DNA of 64,000 bases from the NCBI GenBank assembly GCA_046351595.1, contig JAXLYE010000001.1:1-64000 (forward strand), given 5' to 3'. This document shows positions 1 to 8,205 of this stretch, in pieces. Origin of the DNA: JAXLYE01 sp046351595 (lineage in GTDB: Bacteria; Myxococcota_A; Polyangia; Palsa-1104; JAEUJZ01). Position 1 is the stretch's first letter, and each line of letters opens with the position of its first letter. The position numbers and the translations under genes are program-made. The notes below the pieces were generated by a model, which worked only from the letters and a program-made list of their open reading frames with translations, was not told the DNA's origin and searched no databases.

Positions 1-292
1 TGCCGCCGCTCTTCCCCGCGGCGAGCGCACGGATCTCCGTGGCGTGTGCAGATCGGGGAAGCCCGCGCGGGCGCGCCGTGACGGCGGAGCGATTCTGTTC
101 GAGCAGCGAAGCGGCCGCGCTCGCGTCGCTCGGGCGAGCTCGCTGCGTACCGGGGAAGCCGAGGGGAAGCCGAGAGGAAGCCGAGAGGAACCAGCGAGGA
201 ACCGGCGAGGAAGCAGGAGATCCGGTGATGCAGCGTATGCACCACCGGACGTCCATCGTTGCGTCCCGTGCAACCGTTCCAGAAGCCCGCGG
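1..292. other. Gene-less leading stretch with short purine-rich repeats
   Basis: No convincing gene is seen here; it lies downstream of the S53 protease gene, which ends at 293. From about 152 to 215 there is a run of imperfect 11-12 bp repeats built on GAGGAAGCC / GAGGAACC. Long open frames crossing this stretch continue antisense through the protease gene and look like GC-driven shadows. Confidence 0.5.
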
Positions 293-2092
293 CTACGGGA
301 TCGCGGCGGCGAGCTCCGCGGCCTTGGGGCTGCCGATGCCGGTCGCCAGATCGTAGCCGGGACCGGTCGCGCAGCCGCCGTAGCCCACCTGGGTGATGTC
401 GCGGAAGGCCGCGCGCGTCGCCGTGTGCTTGTAGATCAGCGGGTTCAGGAAGCCGACCGGCGGCTTGCCCTTGGCCTTGCGGTACTGGTTGATCAGCGCC
501 ACCACGCCCGCGAACACCGGCGTCGAGGCCGAGGTGCCGTCCGCGTAGGTCCACTTGCCCAGGTACTTGACCCAGTACGGACCGACCACGACGCCGACGT
601 CGGCGACGGTGCGGCGGCCCTTGGCGTCGGCGAAGGCGCCGCTCTGCCAGGTGGGCAGCGTGAACAGGCGCGAGCGCCCGCAGCCGGCCAGGCCCCAGCT
701 CTGCTCCGCCTTCCACGAGCTGTCTGCGCTAAGCTCGACGTTGGTGCCGCCGACCGCGGTCACATACGGAGAGTTCGACGGCACATCGACCTGGACCGAG
801 TCTCCGGACGCCGACACCACGGTGATTCCCATCACCGCCGCGAGCATCGCGGACTCGTTGTACGCACGCGCCACCGGGTACGGAGTCGTCGCCTCGGCGT
901 GCGCAAAGGAGTCCGAGATCACCTGCACCTGCGCCGCGCCCACCGCCTCGTTGAACGTGTACAAAAGCGTCGTGTCCGAGTTGTCCGGGCCGCCGTAGTA
1001 GATGATGTCGGCCTCGGGCGCGATCGCGCCGGCGAGCTGGATGTCGAGCGTGGTTTCGAGGTCGCGCGTGATGATCGGCTCCATGGTCTGGACCACGGTC
1101 GGGTTCTTGCGCGTGATCCCGAACGTCTGCCACATCGACTGCGCGTCCGAGTTCTTGAACAGCGTCGCGCCGACGACGCCGATGGCCATGCCCGCGCCCT
1201 TGTAGCCCTGCGCGTACAGCTCGCTGATGCCGTAGGCCTTGGTGATCTGCGCCGGCGTCAGGTTGTCCGCAACGGCGGCCGGCATCGTCGTCACGATGGG
1301 CGCGACGTCCGCGTTCAGGGTCCCGCTCTCGGCCTCGGGATCCGGCATCAGTACGCGCTTGACCTTGCCGACGAGCGGCGCCGGCACGTCCAGCGGCTTG
1401 ATCGGCGCGTAGGCCGGCGCGCGCCAGGTGTCGGGCGAGCGCTTGATCTCGTGCAGCTCGGTCGCAAACGCCGCGTTGAACTGCCGCACCGTGCCCGAGT
1501 ACTGCAGCATGAGCCGGTTGCGCGCGACGCGGTCGACCTTGAAGCCCTGGCTGGTCAGCCAGGTCTTGACGTCGTTGAAGTCGCTGTCCGTCGGCGCGTA
1601 GCGCGTGACGGCGTCGCTCGCGGTGAGGTAGCTGCGGAAGCCGGACGAGGTCGGGTTGTACAGGCCGTCGACCCGCGCCATGAGCTCCGCCTGGTTGCGG
1701 ATCTGGAAGGTGAGCACGGCGCGGAACTTGGCATCGGGATCGACGACGCCCAGATCGACGCCGCGCGGCCAGTACTTGTCCGAGACCGGGGTCTCGGTGC
1801 CCATCACCTCGGGCTGGCCCGGCGCCGGCGTGACGTCGGGGAGCGTGCCGCTGCCGGTGGTGCCGCCGCCGCCCTCGTCGACGCCGGTCTCGTCGCCGCT
1901 GCCGTCGTCGCTGCCGTCACCGCTCGGGCCGCTGTCGCCGTCGTCGCTCATGCTGCCGTCCGACGCGCCCGGATCCGTCCTATCCGTCTCGCTGCTGGGC
2001 TGGGAGCATGAAGCGAGTGAGATTCCCAGAACATGCGCTGCCAGAAAGATTGCGATCTGATTCTTCATGCTGCGATGCAAATTCGAGCTCAT
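293..2092 (-). CDS. S53-family (sedolisin/kumamolisin-like) serine-carboxyl peptidase, predicted lipoprotein
   Basis: Secreted endopeptidase of the sedolisin family. A signal peptide ends in a lipobox (LASC, Cys29), followed by an Asp/Gly/Ser-rich linker (about residues 30-90), a pro-domain (about 110-260) and the catalytic domain. The family catalytic residues are visible: Glu346 and Asp350 in ETTLD, the oxyanion Asp431 in SASGD, and Ser521 in GTSASTP. A calcium-site-like GYDLATGIGSP lies near the C-terminus. The length of 599 aa suits a precursor with its pro-domain. GGAGGG just upstream of the ATG at 2090-2092 supports this start; a second in-frame ATG eight codons later has no Shine-Dalgarno. 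It is probably anchored at the cell surface. The family call is firm; the substrate is unknown. Confidence 0.93.
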   Translation of the reverse strand: MSSNLHRSMKNQIAIFLAAHVLGISLASCSQPSSETDRTDPGASDGSMSDDGDSGPSGDGSDDGSGDETGVDEGGGGTTGSGTLPDVTPAPGQPEVMGTETPVSDKYWPRGVDLGVVDPDAKFRAVLTFQIRNQAELMARVDGLYNPTSSGFRSYLTASDAVTRYAPTDSDFNDVKTWLTSQGFKVDRVARNRLMLQYSGTVRQFNAAFATELHEIKRSPDTWRAPAYAPIKPLDVPAPLVGKVKRVLMPDPEAESGTLNADVAPIVTTMPAAVADNLTPAQITKAYGISELYAQGYKGAGMAIGVVGATLFKNSDAQSMWQTFGITRKNPTVVQTMEPIITRDLETTLDIQLAGAIAPEADIIYYGGPDNSDTTLLYTFNEAVGAAQVQVISDSFAHAEATTPYPVARAYNESAMLAAVMGITVVSASGDSVQVDVPSNSPYVTAVGGTNVELSADSSWKAEQSWGLAGCGRSRLFTLPTWQSGAFADAKGRRTVADVGVVVGPYWVKYLGKWTYADGTSASTPVFAGVVALINQYRKAKGKPPVGFLNPLIYKHTATRAAFRDITQVGYGGCATGPGYDLATGIGSPKAAELAAAIP

Positions 2093-2620
2093 CGAACCCT
2101 CCTACCCCTCCGGTTGCGCGGACCTGTGGGAACACCCGACCCAACGCTCCGCTGAGCAGAGACAACGCAAGAAGGGTGCCGGGACGGAACCCTCTGGGAA
2201 TGCGTAGAAACGGGCTCCCAGAGTGAGGAGCGCGGGCTCAGTGGGCGCATCCGCACAGCACGCGCCCGCCGCGGCCGATCCGATGGAGAAGAATTCTGGC
2301 AGCCCGTGCGGCCAGCGCGTTGCCAGCGCGTTGTCAGCGCGCCGCCGGGGTCCGCGCAAGGGCAGGTGCTCGGGCAGGCTCCAGGCCGGCGTACCGGGCG
2401 GCTGCAGGGCCGGGCAGCGGCCGGCGCGGTCCCGGTCGAGAAGGCCCGCGGAGCCGGTCTGGGGCACGCCGCGCACCGCTCGCGCCCCGTGACAGCTTGG
2501 CGCGCCGGCGCCGCGGCTCCGCGCCACTGTGGCAGCGCGACCGCTCGCCAGACCCCGGCTCCGCCTCGGAGAGCGCGCCGATCGTGCTGGCGCACCGCTT
2601 GCACATGGTAAGGACCAGTC
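2093..2620. other. Divergent intergenic region with one inverted repeat
   Basis: This separates the divergent S53 protease and Cys-rich protein genes and should hold both promoters. A perfect 8-bp inverted repeat (CTCTGGGA at 2192-2199, TCCCAGAG at 2216-2223) lies about 100 bp upstream of the protease start and could be an operator. A short direct repeat, CAGCGCGTTG, occurs twice near 2315-2335. No gene is supported; open frames here run antisense or out of frame into neighbours. Confidence 0.4.
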
Positions 2621-3265
2621 ATGTCGCTCCTGGCCTTCGCCCTCAGCCTGCTGCCCGCCGCGCCCACCTGCATCACGAACTACGGCAAGACCGCCTGCGG
2701 CTACGGCTGCCTGGCCGCCCACGGGGCCGTCGCCTGCGCCAGCACCCCGTCGGGCACCTGCGCCGCGACCAGCGACGCCAGCACGCCGCCCGGGGTCGTC
2801 TGCTGGGACCCGCCCGAGTGGGTGCGCGCGCACTACGGCGACAAGGTGCCGGCGCCGACGTGCGCCAGCCGCAGCGGCAAGACCGCCTGCGGCTACCACT
2901 GCGTGACCCACGGCAGCGACGTCGAGTGCGCCAGCTCGCCCGACGGCATCTGCCGCGCCAGCTCGCGCGGGATCACGTGCTGGGACCCGCCGGTCGCGAG
3001 CTACTGCGCCGACAGCCGCCCGCTACCGCGCCCGCAGTGCATCGTCGTCGACGGCGAGATCGCGTGCGGCTACGCGTGCGAGGCGCGCGGCGGCCGCATG
3101 GCCTGCGCCTCGTCCCCCGGCGGCCGGTGCCAGGTGCTGCCGAACCAGATCCTGTGCACGGATCCGCCGGCGCCGCCGCTGTGCGGCTTCCGCCCGTGCT
3201 CGGCCGACACCGCGGCGAGCGAGCGCTGGTGGTGCCGACCGGGCGATCCTGATCGCTCGCGCTAG
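2621..3265 (+). CDS. Secreted Cys-rich protein with three tandem CGYxC repeats
   Basis: Unknown function, 214 aa. After a short hydrophobic N-terminus (MSLLAFALSLLPAAPT, a plausible signal peptide) come three tandem modules of about 50-60 residues. Each has the pattern Cys, about 7 residues, ACGYxC, about 8 residues, CASxPxGxC, then CWDPP or CTDPP. The regular six-cysteine layout suggests a disulfide-bonded extracellular or periplasmic domain. The C-terminal tail (from about residue 185) contains three more Cys. ATG at 2621 follows a weak purine stretch. It stands alone between the divergent protease and the glutaredoxin-like gene. I do not recognise a named family; the repeat itself is seen directly. 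Confidence 0.75.
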   Translation: MSLLAFALSLLPAAPTCITNYGKTACGYGCLAAHGAVACASTPSGTCAATSDASTPPGVVCWDPPEWVRAHYGDKVPAPTCASRSGKTACGYHCVTHGSDVECASSPDGICRASSRGITCWDPPVASYCADSRPLPRPQCIVVDGEIACGYACEARGGRMACASSPGGRCQVLPNQILCTDPPAPPLCGFRPCSADTAASERWWCRPGDPDRSR

Positions 3266-3398
3266 CGCGCGCAGCGCTCGGGCAGGCTGCCGCCGTCGCC
3301 TAGCTGTCGCCGTCGCTGTCGCCTCGCTGCTCTGGCCGCGCTTGACGGAGCCCCGACGGTACTTATGATCCGAAGACCTCTGAGGAGAACCAGCAGCC

Positions 3399-3779
3399 AT
3401 GACCACCCGAGCCCTGCTTGCCGTCGACAAGATCCGCCCCGAGGCGGCCCGTAAGATCGCCGAGTTCCACCCCGACATCGTGCGCGAGATCCAGGACGCC
3501 GTTTCGAGCCACGACGTGGTCGTCGTCGGCATGGCGCAGAACCCGCACGTCAAGAACGTCCGCAAGGCGCTGACCGACGCCGGCGTTACGTTCAAGTACC
3601 TCGAGTACGGCAGCTACCTGTCCAAGTGGCGTGAGCGCCTGGCCATCAAGCTGTGGAGCGGCTGGCCGACGTTCCCGCAGGTCTTCGTGCGCGGCGCGCT
3701 CGTCGGCGGCGAGGACCTCACCAAGGCGGCGCTGGCCGACGGCTCGCTCAAGGCGTCGCTGGCGCAACCGCGCAGCTAG
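3399..3779 (+). CDS. Glutaredoxin-fold protein lacking all cysteines
   Basis: A 126-aa protein whose second half matches monothiol glutaredoxins: a beta strand (VVVVGM), a helix, FKYLEYGSY, then WPTFPQVFVRG with the cis-Pro, and GGEDL. At the active-site loop, where glutaredoxins have CGFS or CPYC, this protein reads AQNPHV, and no Cys occurs anywhere. It therefore cannot carry out thiol-disulfide exchange or bind a [2Fe-2S] cluster through cysteine; a binding or structural role is inferred. GAGGAG lies about 12 nt upstream of the ATG. It converges on the recombinase gene across the hairpin at 3792-3824. Confidence 0.85.
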   Translation: MTTRALLAVDKIRPEAARKIAEFHPDIVREIQDAVSSHDVVVVGMAQNPHVKNVRKALTDAGVTFKYLEYGSYLSKWRERLAIKLWSGWPTFPQVFVRGALVGGEDLTKAALADGSLKASLAQPRS

Positions 3780-3791
3780 CTCCTCGACCCC

Positions 3792-3824
3792 GATTCGGGA
3801 ATCTTGAATAAAGAATCCCGAATC
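3792..3824. terminator. Hairpin between convergent genes
   Basis: GATTCGGGAATCTT (3792-3805) and AAGAATCCCGAATC (3811-3824) form a 14-bp stem with one mismatch and a 5-nt loop. It lies 12 bp after the glutaredoxin-like stop and before the end of the convergent recombinase gene. It has no long T-tract, so bidirectional termination is inferred. Confidence 0.5.
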
Positions 3825-3873
3825 GGGAACTCCGAATCAGGAATCCCGAATCGGAAATCCCGAATCAGGAATC
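3818..3873. repeat. Four tandem 14-bp repeats
   Basis: Four consecutive 14-bp units, CCGAATCGGGAACT, CCGAATCAGGAATC, CCGAATCGGAAATC and CCGAATCAGGAATC, overlap the right arm of the hairpin and stop 6 bp before the recombinase stop codon. Such arrays near an integrase end can be attachment-site or arm-binding sequence, or simple slippage; the sequence alone does not decide. Confidence 0.7.
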
Positions 3874-3879
3874 GCAGGA

Positions 3880-4980
3880 TCAGTACTTCAGCCGCTCCAG
3901 CTCGGCCGCGACGAAGTCGGGCGCCAGGTGGCTGTAGACCAGCGTCATGCCGATGTCGGCGTGGCCGAGCAGCTTCTGCAGCGTCAGGATGTTGCCGCCC
4001 TGCATGATGAACTGCGAGGCGAAGGTGTGGCGCAGCGCGTGCCAGCCGCGAACAAGGGGCTGGCAGCCGGCCTTGCGCAGCAGCCGCGCGAGCCCATGCG
4101 TGGCGCGCCGGCTCGACATGCCCCAGCGGCCGCGGAACAAGACCGGGCAGACCAGGCGCTCGGCGGTCTGCGGGCAGCGCTCGCGCCACTCTTTGAGCAG
4201 CGCCGACAGCGCGGAGGGAATCGGCAGGTGCCGCGGCTTGCCGGACTTGGGAGCGAGCCGGTAGCTGCGCGCCACCGTCAGCCGGCCGGCGTCGAGATCG
4301 AGGTCCTGCCAGCGCAGCCCGAAGATCTCGCCGCGGCGCAGGCCGGTGCGCAGGGCCAGCGCCACCGCCACCGCGCGCGACCACGCGGCCGGCTCACCGC
4401 CCTGCCGCGCCTGCCCCTCGGACTCCGCGAGCAGCCGCGCCGCCTCGGCGGCGGACAGGTACTCCATCGACCGCTCGCGCTGCGGCAGCTCGATGCCGCG
4501 GGCCGGGCTCTCGCGCAAGAGGCCCTGGCGCACGCCCCAGGACAGGCAGGTCCCGAGCGGCCGCAGCGTCGCCCGCACCGTGTTCGGCCGGTACTTGCGC
4601 GCGACCGCGTCCCGCGCCTTCTCGACCTGCGCGCGCGACAGCTGCGCCACCGGCACCTGCCCGAGCTGCGGCAGGATGCGCCGCAGCGACGTCAGCGCCG
4701 CCGAGCGGTAGCGCGGCAGATCCTTGATGCGCGGGCTCGCAAACTCCGCCAGCCACTTGTCGCACAGCTCCGCGACCGTGAGCTTCGACGTCGGCTCCGG
4801 CTCGACCAGGCCCGCCTGGCCGCGTGCGATCCGCGCCTCGATCTCGAGCAGCATGCGCCTGGCCAGCGTGTAGGTCGGCTGGTGGCTCGCGCGCTGCTTG
4901 CGCTTGCCGTCCGAGTCGACCCAGCGGATGTACCAGCCCAGATCCCTGCCGTTCTTGCGCTTCCGGATGATGTCGCCCAC
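3880..4980 (-). CDS. Tyrosine site-specific recombinase (phage-type integrase)
   Basis: A 366-aa integrase with an N-terminal arm-binding-like segment, a SAM-like core-binding domain (about residues 65-165) and a C-terminal catalytic domain. Visible catalytic residues are the Arg in TGLRRGEIFGLRW, the Lys in SGKPRHLPI, the HALRH box, the His in LGHADIGMT, and the nucleophilic Tyr in LVYSHL near the C-terminus. It starts with GTG. Nothing in the immediate neighbourhood is clearly its cargo: the flanks are host-like genes and the repeat array at 3818-3873. It may be the relic of an integrated element or serve a more distant one. Confidence 0.93.
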   Translation of the reverse strand: MGDIIRKRKNGRDLGWYIRWVDSDGKRKQRASHQPTYTLARRMLLEIEARIARGQAGLVEPEPTSKLTVAELCDKWLAEFASPRIKDLPRYRSAALTSLRRILPQLGQVPVAQLSRAQVEKARDAVARKYRPNTVRATLRPLGTCLSWGVRQGLLRESPARGIELPQRERSMEYLSAAEAARLLAESEGQARQGGEPAAWSRAVAVALALRTGLRRGEIFGLRWQDLDLDAGRLTVARSYRLAPKSGKPRHLPIPSALSALLKEWRERCPQTAERLVCPVLFRGRWGMSSRRATHGLARLLRKAGCQPLVRGWHALRHTFASQFIMQGGNILTLQKLLGHADIGMTLVYSHLAPDFVAAELERLKY

Positions 4981-5057
4981 GCACAGGCCCCCGCCGCCAG
5001 CGTATCACGCGGCGCAGGGCGGCCGTGCGCTCGCAGCACCGCGGAAAGCGGGCGCTT

Positions 5058-6893
5058 TCATCCGACCTGCGGCGCGACCGGCGGGACGAGGATGAGGACC
5101 TCGCGCTCATCGAGATCGGCGCAGCCGCCGGCGCGGATGCGCAGGGTGGCGCGGAAGAGCTGCGGCTGGCTGGTCGGCTGGACGAAGTCGTTGCGCACCG
5201 AGACGCGGAAGCGCAGCGAGCTGCCCGGCACCACGCCGGTGAAGCCCTTGCCGTCGGCCGAGATGCTCGGCGTCGGCAAAAGCGGCGGGCCGGGCGGCGC
5301 GACGGCGCTGTCGGGAACGACCTCGGTGATGAAGTCCGCGGTGGTGCGGCCGGCGGGCAAGACGGCGCCGCTGTCGCCTCTGTTCTGGCCGATCCTGTCG
5401 ACGGTCACGTCGAAGCTGGCGAAGCGCGTCAGGTTGGTGATGCCCTGCACGAGCTGCGTGCCCAGGCCCTGGCCGTTGGCCGCGACCTTGAAGACGAGAG
5501 GGCACTTGCCGTCGGCGCCGGGGGCCTCGCCGGCGCCGTTCAGGCCGGTGCAGCACTGGCCCGCGCCGCAGCCGCTCGGGCGACCGCCGGCGGCGCCGTC
5601 CCAGGCCTCGGGCGGCACGACGGCGCCGGTGGCGCGCGCGGTGTCGACGAGGTCGCGGTTGGGCAGGCACTCCTCGGCGGCGCTGAGCTGCGGCGCCACG
5701 CCGATGACCTTGGCGCACAGCGCGGACAGGGCCGACAGCGCCTCGGCGCGGCTGTGTGAGGCGTTGGCGATGGCGCCGCTGTAGGCGGTGCTGTCGTCGC
5801 GCGGCGTGCCGGTGCGGTCGGTGTAGTGGCAGAGCCGGTTGGGCTCGCCCTTGACGTGGAACGCGGCGTCGGTGATGAGCGTGATCACCGGCAGCGCGCC
5901 GTCGCGGAAGCCGGCGCCGCCGCGGCCCGTGCCGCGGTAGGGCGGGATGCTCGAGCCGGCCTGGCTGCCGGCGCCGGTGGCGATCTGGTACAGCGCCTCG
6001 AGCTGCGCCTCGGGCACGTCGCCGCCGCAGCCGCGCGGGACGTTGCCGACGCTGCTCGGCCGCATCAGGCTCTGCACCGCGGTGGCGGCCTTGGCGCCGC
6101 TCGGATCCATCGGCGATAAGAGGATGAACGGCTGGTCGTCGGCGGTGCCGTCCATGTAGCAGGAGCGCTCGCCGAACGGCACGGCCGGGAAGTCCTCGAC
6201 GGCGCCGAGGCCGAACCAGGCTCCCTTGATCGCGGCGTTCTGCACGCCCGGGATGATGGTGCGCTGCAGGCTGCTGGTCAGCTGGCTGATCGCGGGCCCC
6301 ATGCTGCCGGTCGTATCGACGGCAAGGAACGCGTCCAGCGACTGCACGTAGGTCGACAGCGACAGCGGCCGCGTCTCGGGCGCCTGCCCCGGCGCGTACG
6401 GCAGCGAGAAGAAGAAGTCCTGCGCCGGGCCGCTCTGGCGCAGCCAGACCAGCGTGAGCTGCCCGTAGCTCGAGATCTCGCCGCTCGTGCCGAGCTGCGC
6501 GCGGACCTTGGCGAAGCCGACCTGCACCGACGAGCGCGCCGCGCTCTGGAAGGTCCCGGCGTCGGCGCCGCTGCCGAGATCTCCGACGAGCGGATCGTCG
6601 ATCGACCAGCGCACGCGGTCGCTGATGTCCACGGTGCTGCCGTCGGGCAGGACGCCGAGCGCGGTGAAGCGCTGGGTCTTGCGCTGCCCGAGATCAATCA
6701 GCATCACCTCATTGCTCGGCGTCACCGACAGCGCCACGATCTGGCCGCCGGCCTCGCTCGGCAGCGTCGAGACGTTCGGGCCGCAGGAGAGCGCGCCGAG
6801 CCAGGCCGCGGCGGCGCCCGCGGCGGCAGTGCCGGTGACAGCGGTGAGGGCCAGCCTGAGCGCGGCCCTCTTCAGCCGGGTCCGTGTACGCAT
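5058..6893 (-). CDS. VWA-domain lipoprotein with an N-terminal Ig-like domain
   Basis: A predicted surface lipoprotein of 611 aa: signal peptide ending in LGALSC (Cys37), a bacterial Ig-like domain (about residues 50-155) and a von Willebrand factor A domain with a MIDAS-type DTTGSMG (Asp193, Thr195, Ser197). A Cys-containing region and a beta-rich C-terminus (about 490-611) follow. VWA domains bind metal and protein ligands; the ligand here is unknown. The ATG at 6891-6893 was chosen because GGAGGG precedes it; an upstream in-frame TTG would lack this signal. Such large VWA lipoproteins are common in myxobacteria. Confidence 0.88.
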   Translation of the reverse strand: MRTRTRLKRAALRLALTAVTGTAAAGAAAAWLGALSCGPNVSTLPSEAGGQIVALSVTPSNEVMLIDLGQRKTQRFTALGVLPDGSTVDISDRVRWSIDDPLVGDLGSGADAGTFQSAARSSVQVGFAKVRAQLGTSGEISSYGQLTLVWLRQSGPAQDFFFSLPYAPGQAPETRPLSLSTYVQSLDAFLAVDTTGSMGPAISQLTSSLQRTIIPGVQNAAIKGAWFGLGAVEDFPAVPFGERSCYMDGTADDQPFILLSPMDPSGAKAATAVQSLMRPSSVGNVPRGCGGDVPEAQLEALYQIATGAGSQAGSSIPPYRGTGRGGAGFRDGALPVITLITDAAFHVKGEPNRLCHYTDRTGTPRDDSTAYSGAIANASHSRAEALSALSALCAKVIGVAPQLSAAEECLPNRDLVDTARATGAVVPPEAWDGAAGGRPSGCGAGQCCTGLNGAGEAPGADGKCPLVFKVAANGQGLGTQLVQGITNLTRFASFDVTVDRIGQNRGDSGAVLPAGRTTADFITEVVPDSAVAPPGPPLLPTPSISADGKGFTGVVPGSSLRFRVSVRNDFVQPTSQPQLFRATLRIRAGGCADLDEREVLILVPPVAPQVG

Positions 6894-7251
6894 TGCGATC
6901 CCTCCAACCAGCAAGGCCGTCCGGCCGCCCCCTCTTGCTCCCAGCCGCGCCCGGGCCGCACGGACGGAAGGGCCGGGCCCGTGCCGGACCGGCTCCTCCA
7001 GCTTACCCCGGGTCGCGGGCGCCCGCGCGCCTCTCCGGCCCGAGCCGTCCCCGGGCCGAGCCGTGCCTCGGCCGAGCCGTCCCGGGCGCTGTGCCCCAAA
7101 GCGCGACCGCAGTGCAGAGGCCGCGCGAATCTCCGTGATCCCAGCGATTGCGAGGTTCTCCTCTCGCCGTGTATCCTAGTCCCCGCTCACCCAAGACCGA
7201 CGCCACGCGCCCGCTCGGGGTAGAGCTTCACGAACAGGACTTGAGGGCTTG
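6894..7251. other. Divergent intergenic region
   Basis: This lies between the divergent VWA lipoprotein and amidotransferase-like genes. It contains GC-rich imperfect repeats of a CCGAGCCGTCCC-like unit (about 7040-7085) and a candidate promoter at 7148-7177. No gene is supported. Confidence 0.4.
7148..7177 (+). promoter_or_regulatory. Candidate sigma70-type promoter
   Basis: TTGCGA (7148-7153), an 18-bp spacer and TATCCT (7172-7177) precede the amidotransferase-like gene at 7252 by about 75 bp. The match is moderate and rests on sequence alone. Confidence 0.35.
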
Positions 7252-8163
7252 ATGAACCGACTGCTCGCCTTTCGCGCTTCTGAGCCGGAGCGCCTGCGCA
7301 CGGTGCTCCGCCGCCACCCCGGCGCGCTGCCCGGTGCCGCGCCGAGCGACAAGACCCCGGTGCCCGGCGAGGAGGCGCCGCCGCGGCGTGAGGGCTCGCT
7401 GCGCTGGGGCGTCGGCCTGTACGTCGGCGGCGAGCCGCTGCTCCAGCGCTTCACCGACGAGGCGTCGCGCGGTGCCACGGCGGCCTCGGAGCTGCGGACC
7501 GACTACCTTCTGGCGCAGTCGAGCCGCGTCCCCGACGCCGCGCCGGCGCGCCCCGCGACCGAGCCCCGCCCGGCCGGTGCCGAGCCCGTCCCCGCCTCGG
7601 CGCAGAGCGTCCCCGGCGGCCGCGACAAGGGCCCGCAGCACCCGATCACGCCGCCGCTGCGCTACCGCCGGTTCCTGTTCGCTGTGCAGGGGGATCTGTC
7701 GCAGCTTGCCCGCGATCGCGCGGCGCTGCGCGCGAGCCTGCCGCAGCCGCTGCACGCCAACCTGCGCGGCGACGGCGACGAGGAGCTGCTGTTCCACGCG
7801 CTGCTCGCGCGCATGCACGAAGCCGACCCGAGCTACCTCGAGGACCCGCAGCTGCGCGTCGAGGTCGCGGTGGCGGCGCTCGGCCAGATCCTGCTCAGCG
7901 CCGGCAGCGGGCCGCAGCACGCGGTGCTCGGCAACGGCACCTGGCTCGTGGCGGCGCGTCGCGGCAGCGCACCGCTGTGGTACCGCGCCCTGGCCGGCCT
8001 CGGCGAAGGCAGCGAGGAGGCGGACGACGGCTTCCGCGCGGTGCTCGCCTTCGCGGACCTCGGCGGCCCGACCGGGGGCGCCGGGCTGACCGAGCTGCCC
8101 GACGGGCACGCGCTGGTGATCGGCCCGGATGTCGCGTTCCAGATCGTCCCGCTTCTACCCTAA
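7252..8163 (+). CDS. Class-II glutamine-amidotransferase-fold protein lacking the N-terminal Cys
   Basis: A 303-aa protein resembling the YafJ-type class-II amidotransferase fold: N-terminal MNRLLAF, then LRWGVGLYVGGEP, RTDYLLAQ, FLFAVQGDLSQ and NLRGDGDEELLFHALL. In active family members the residue after the initiator Met is the catalytic Cys (MCxLLxx); here it is Asn, so glutaminase activity is not expected. A Pro/Ala-rich insert lies at about residues 85-125. The ATG at 7252, with GAGGG upstream, sets the N-terminus; an in-frame TTG lies directly before it. Only 42 bp separate it from the next gene, a hydrolase also lacking its nucleophile, so the two are probably co-transcribed. Confidence 0.75.
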   Translation: MNRLLAFRASEPERLRTVLRRHPGALPGAAPSDKTPVPGEEAPPRREGSLRWGVGLYVGGEPLLQRFTDEASRGATAASELRTDYLLAQSSRVPDAAPARPATEPRPAGAEPVPASAQSVPGGRDKGPQHPITPPLRYRRFLFAVQGDLSQLARDRAALRASLPQPLHANLRGDGDEELLFHALLARMHEADPSYLEDPQLRVEVAVAALGQILLSAGSGPQHAVLGNGTWLVAARRGSAPLWYRALAGLGEGSEEADDGFRAVLAFADLGGPTGGAGLTELPDGHALVIGPDVAFQIVPLLP

Positions 8164-8205
8164 GAGCCCCGCAAGGGGTCAGGCCCTGTGTGCTAGGAGA
8201 TAAGT

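Noticed and set aside
44..2011. 655-aa plus-strand open frame
   Set aside because: Antisense to the S53 protease, Arg/Ala/His-rich, no domain logic; GC-driven shadow.
2320..3252. 310-aa plus-strand frame
   Set aside because: Out of frame over the Cys-rich repeat gene, which has coherent repeats; composition is shadow-like.
3792..3873. Attachment site of the integrase
   Set aside because: Repeats are adjacent to the recombinase end, but no second copy flanking an element was found in the window.
3928..5784. 618-aa plus-strand frame
   Set aside because: Antisense across the integrase and into the VWA gene; no motif.
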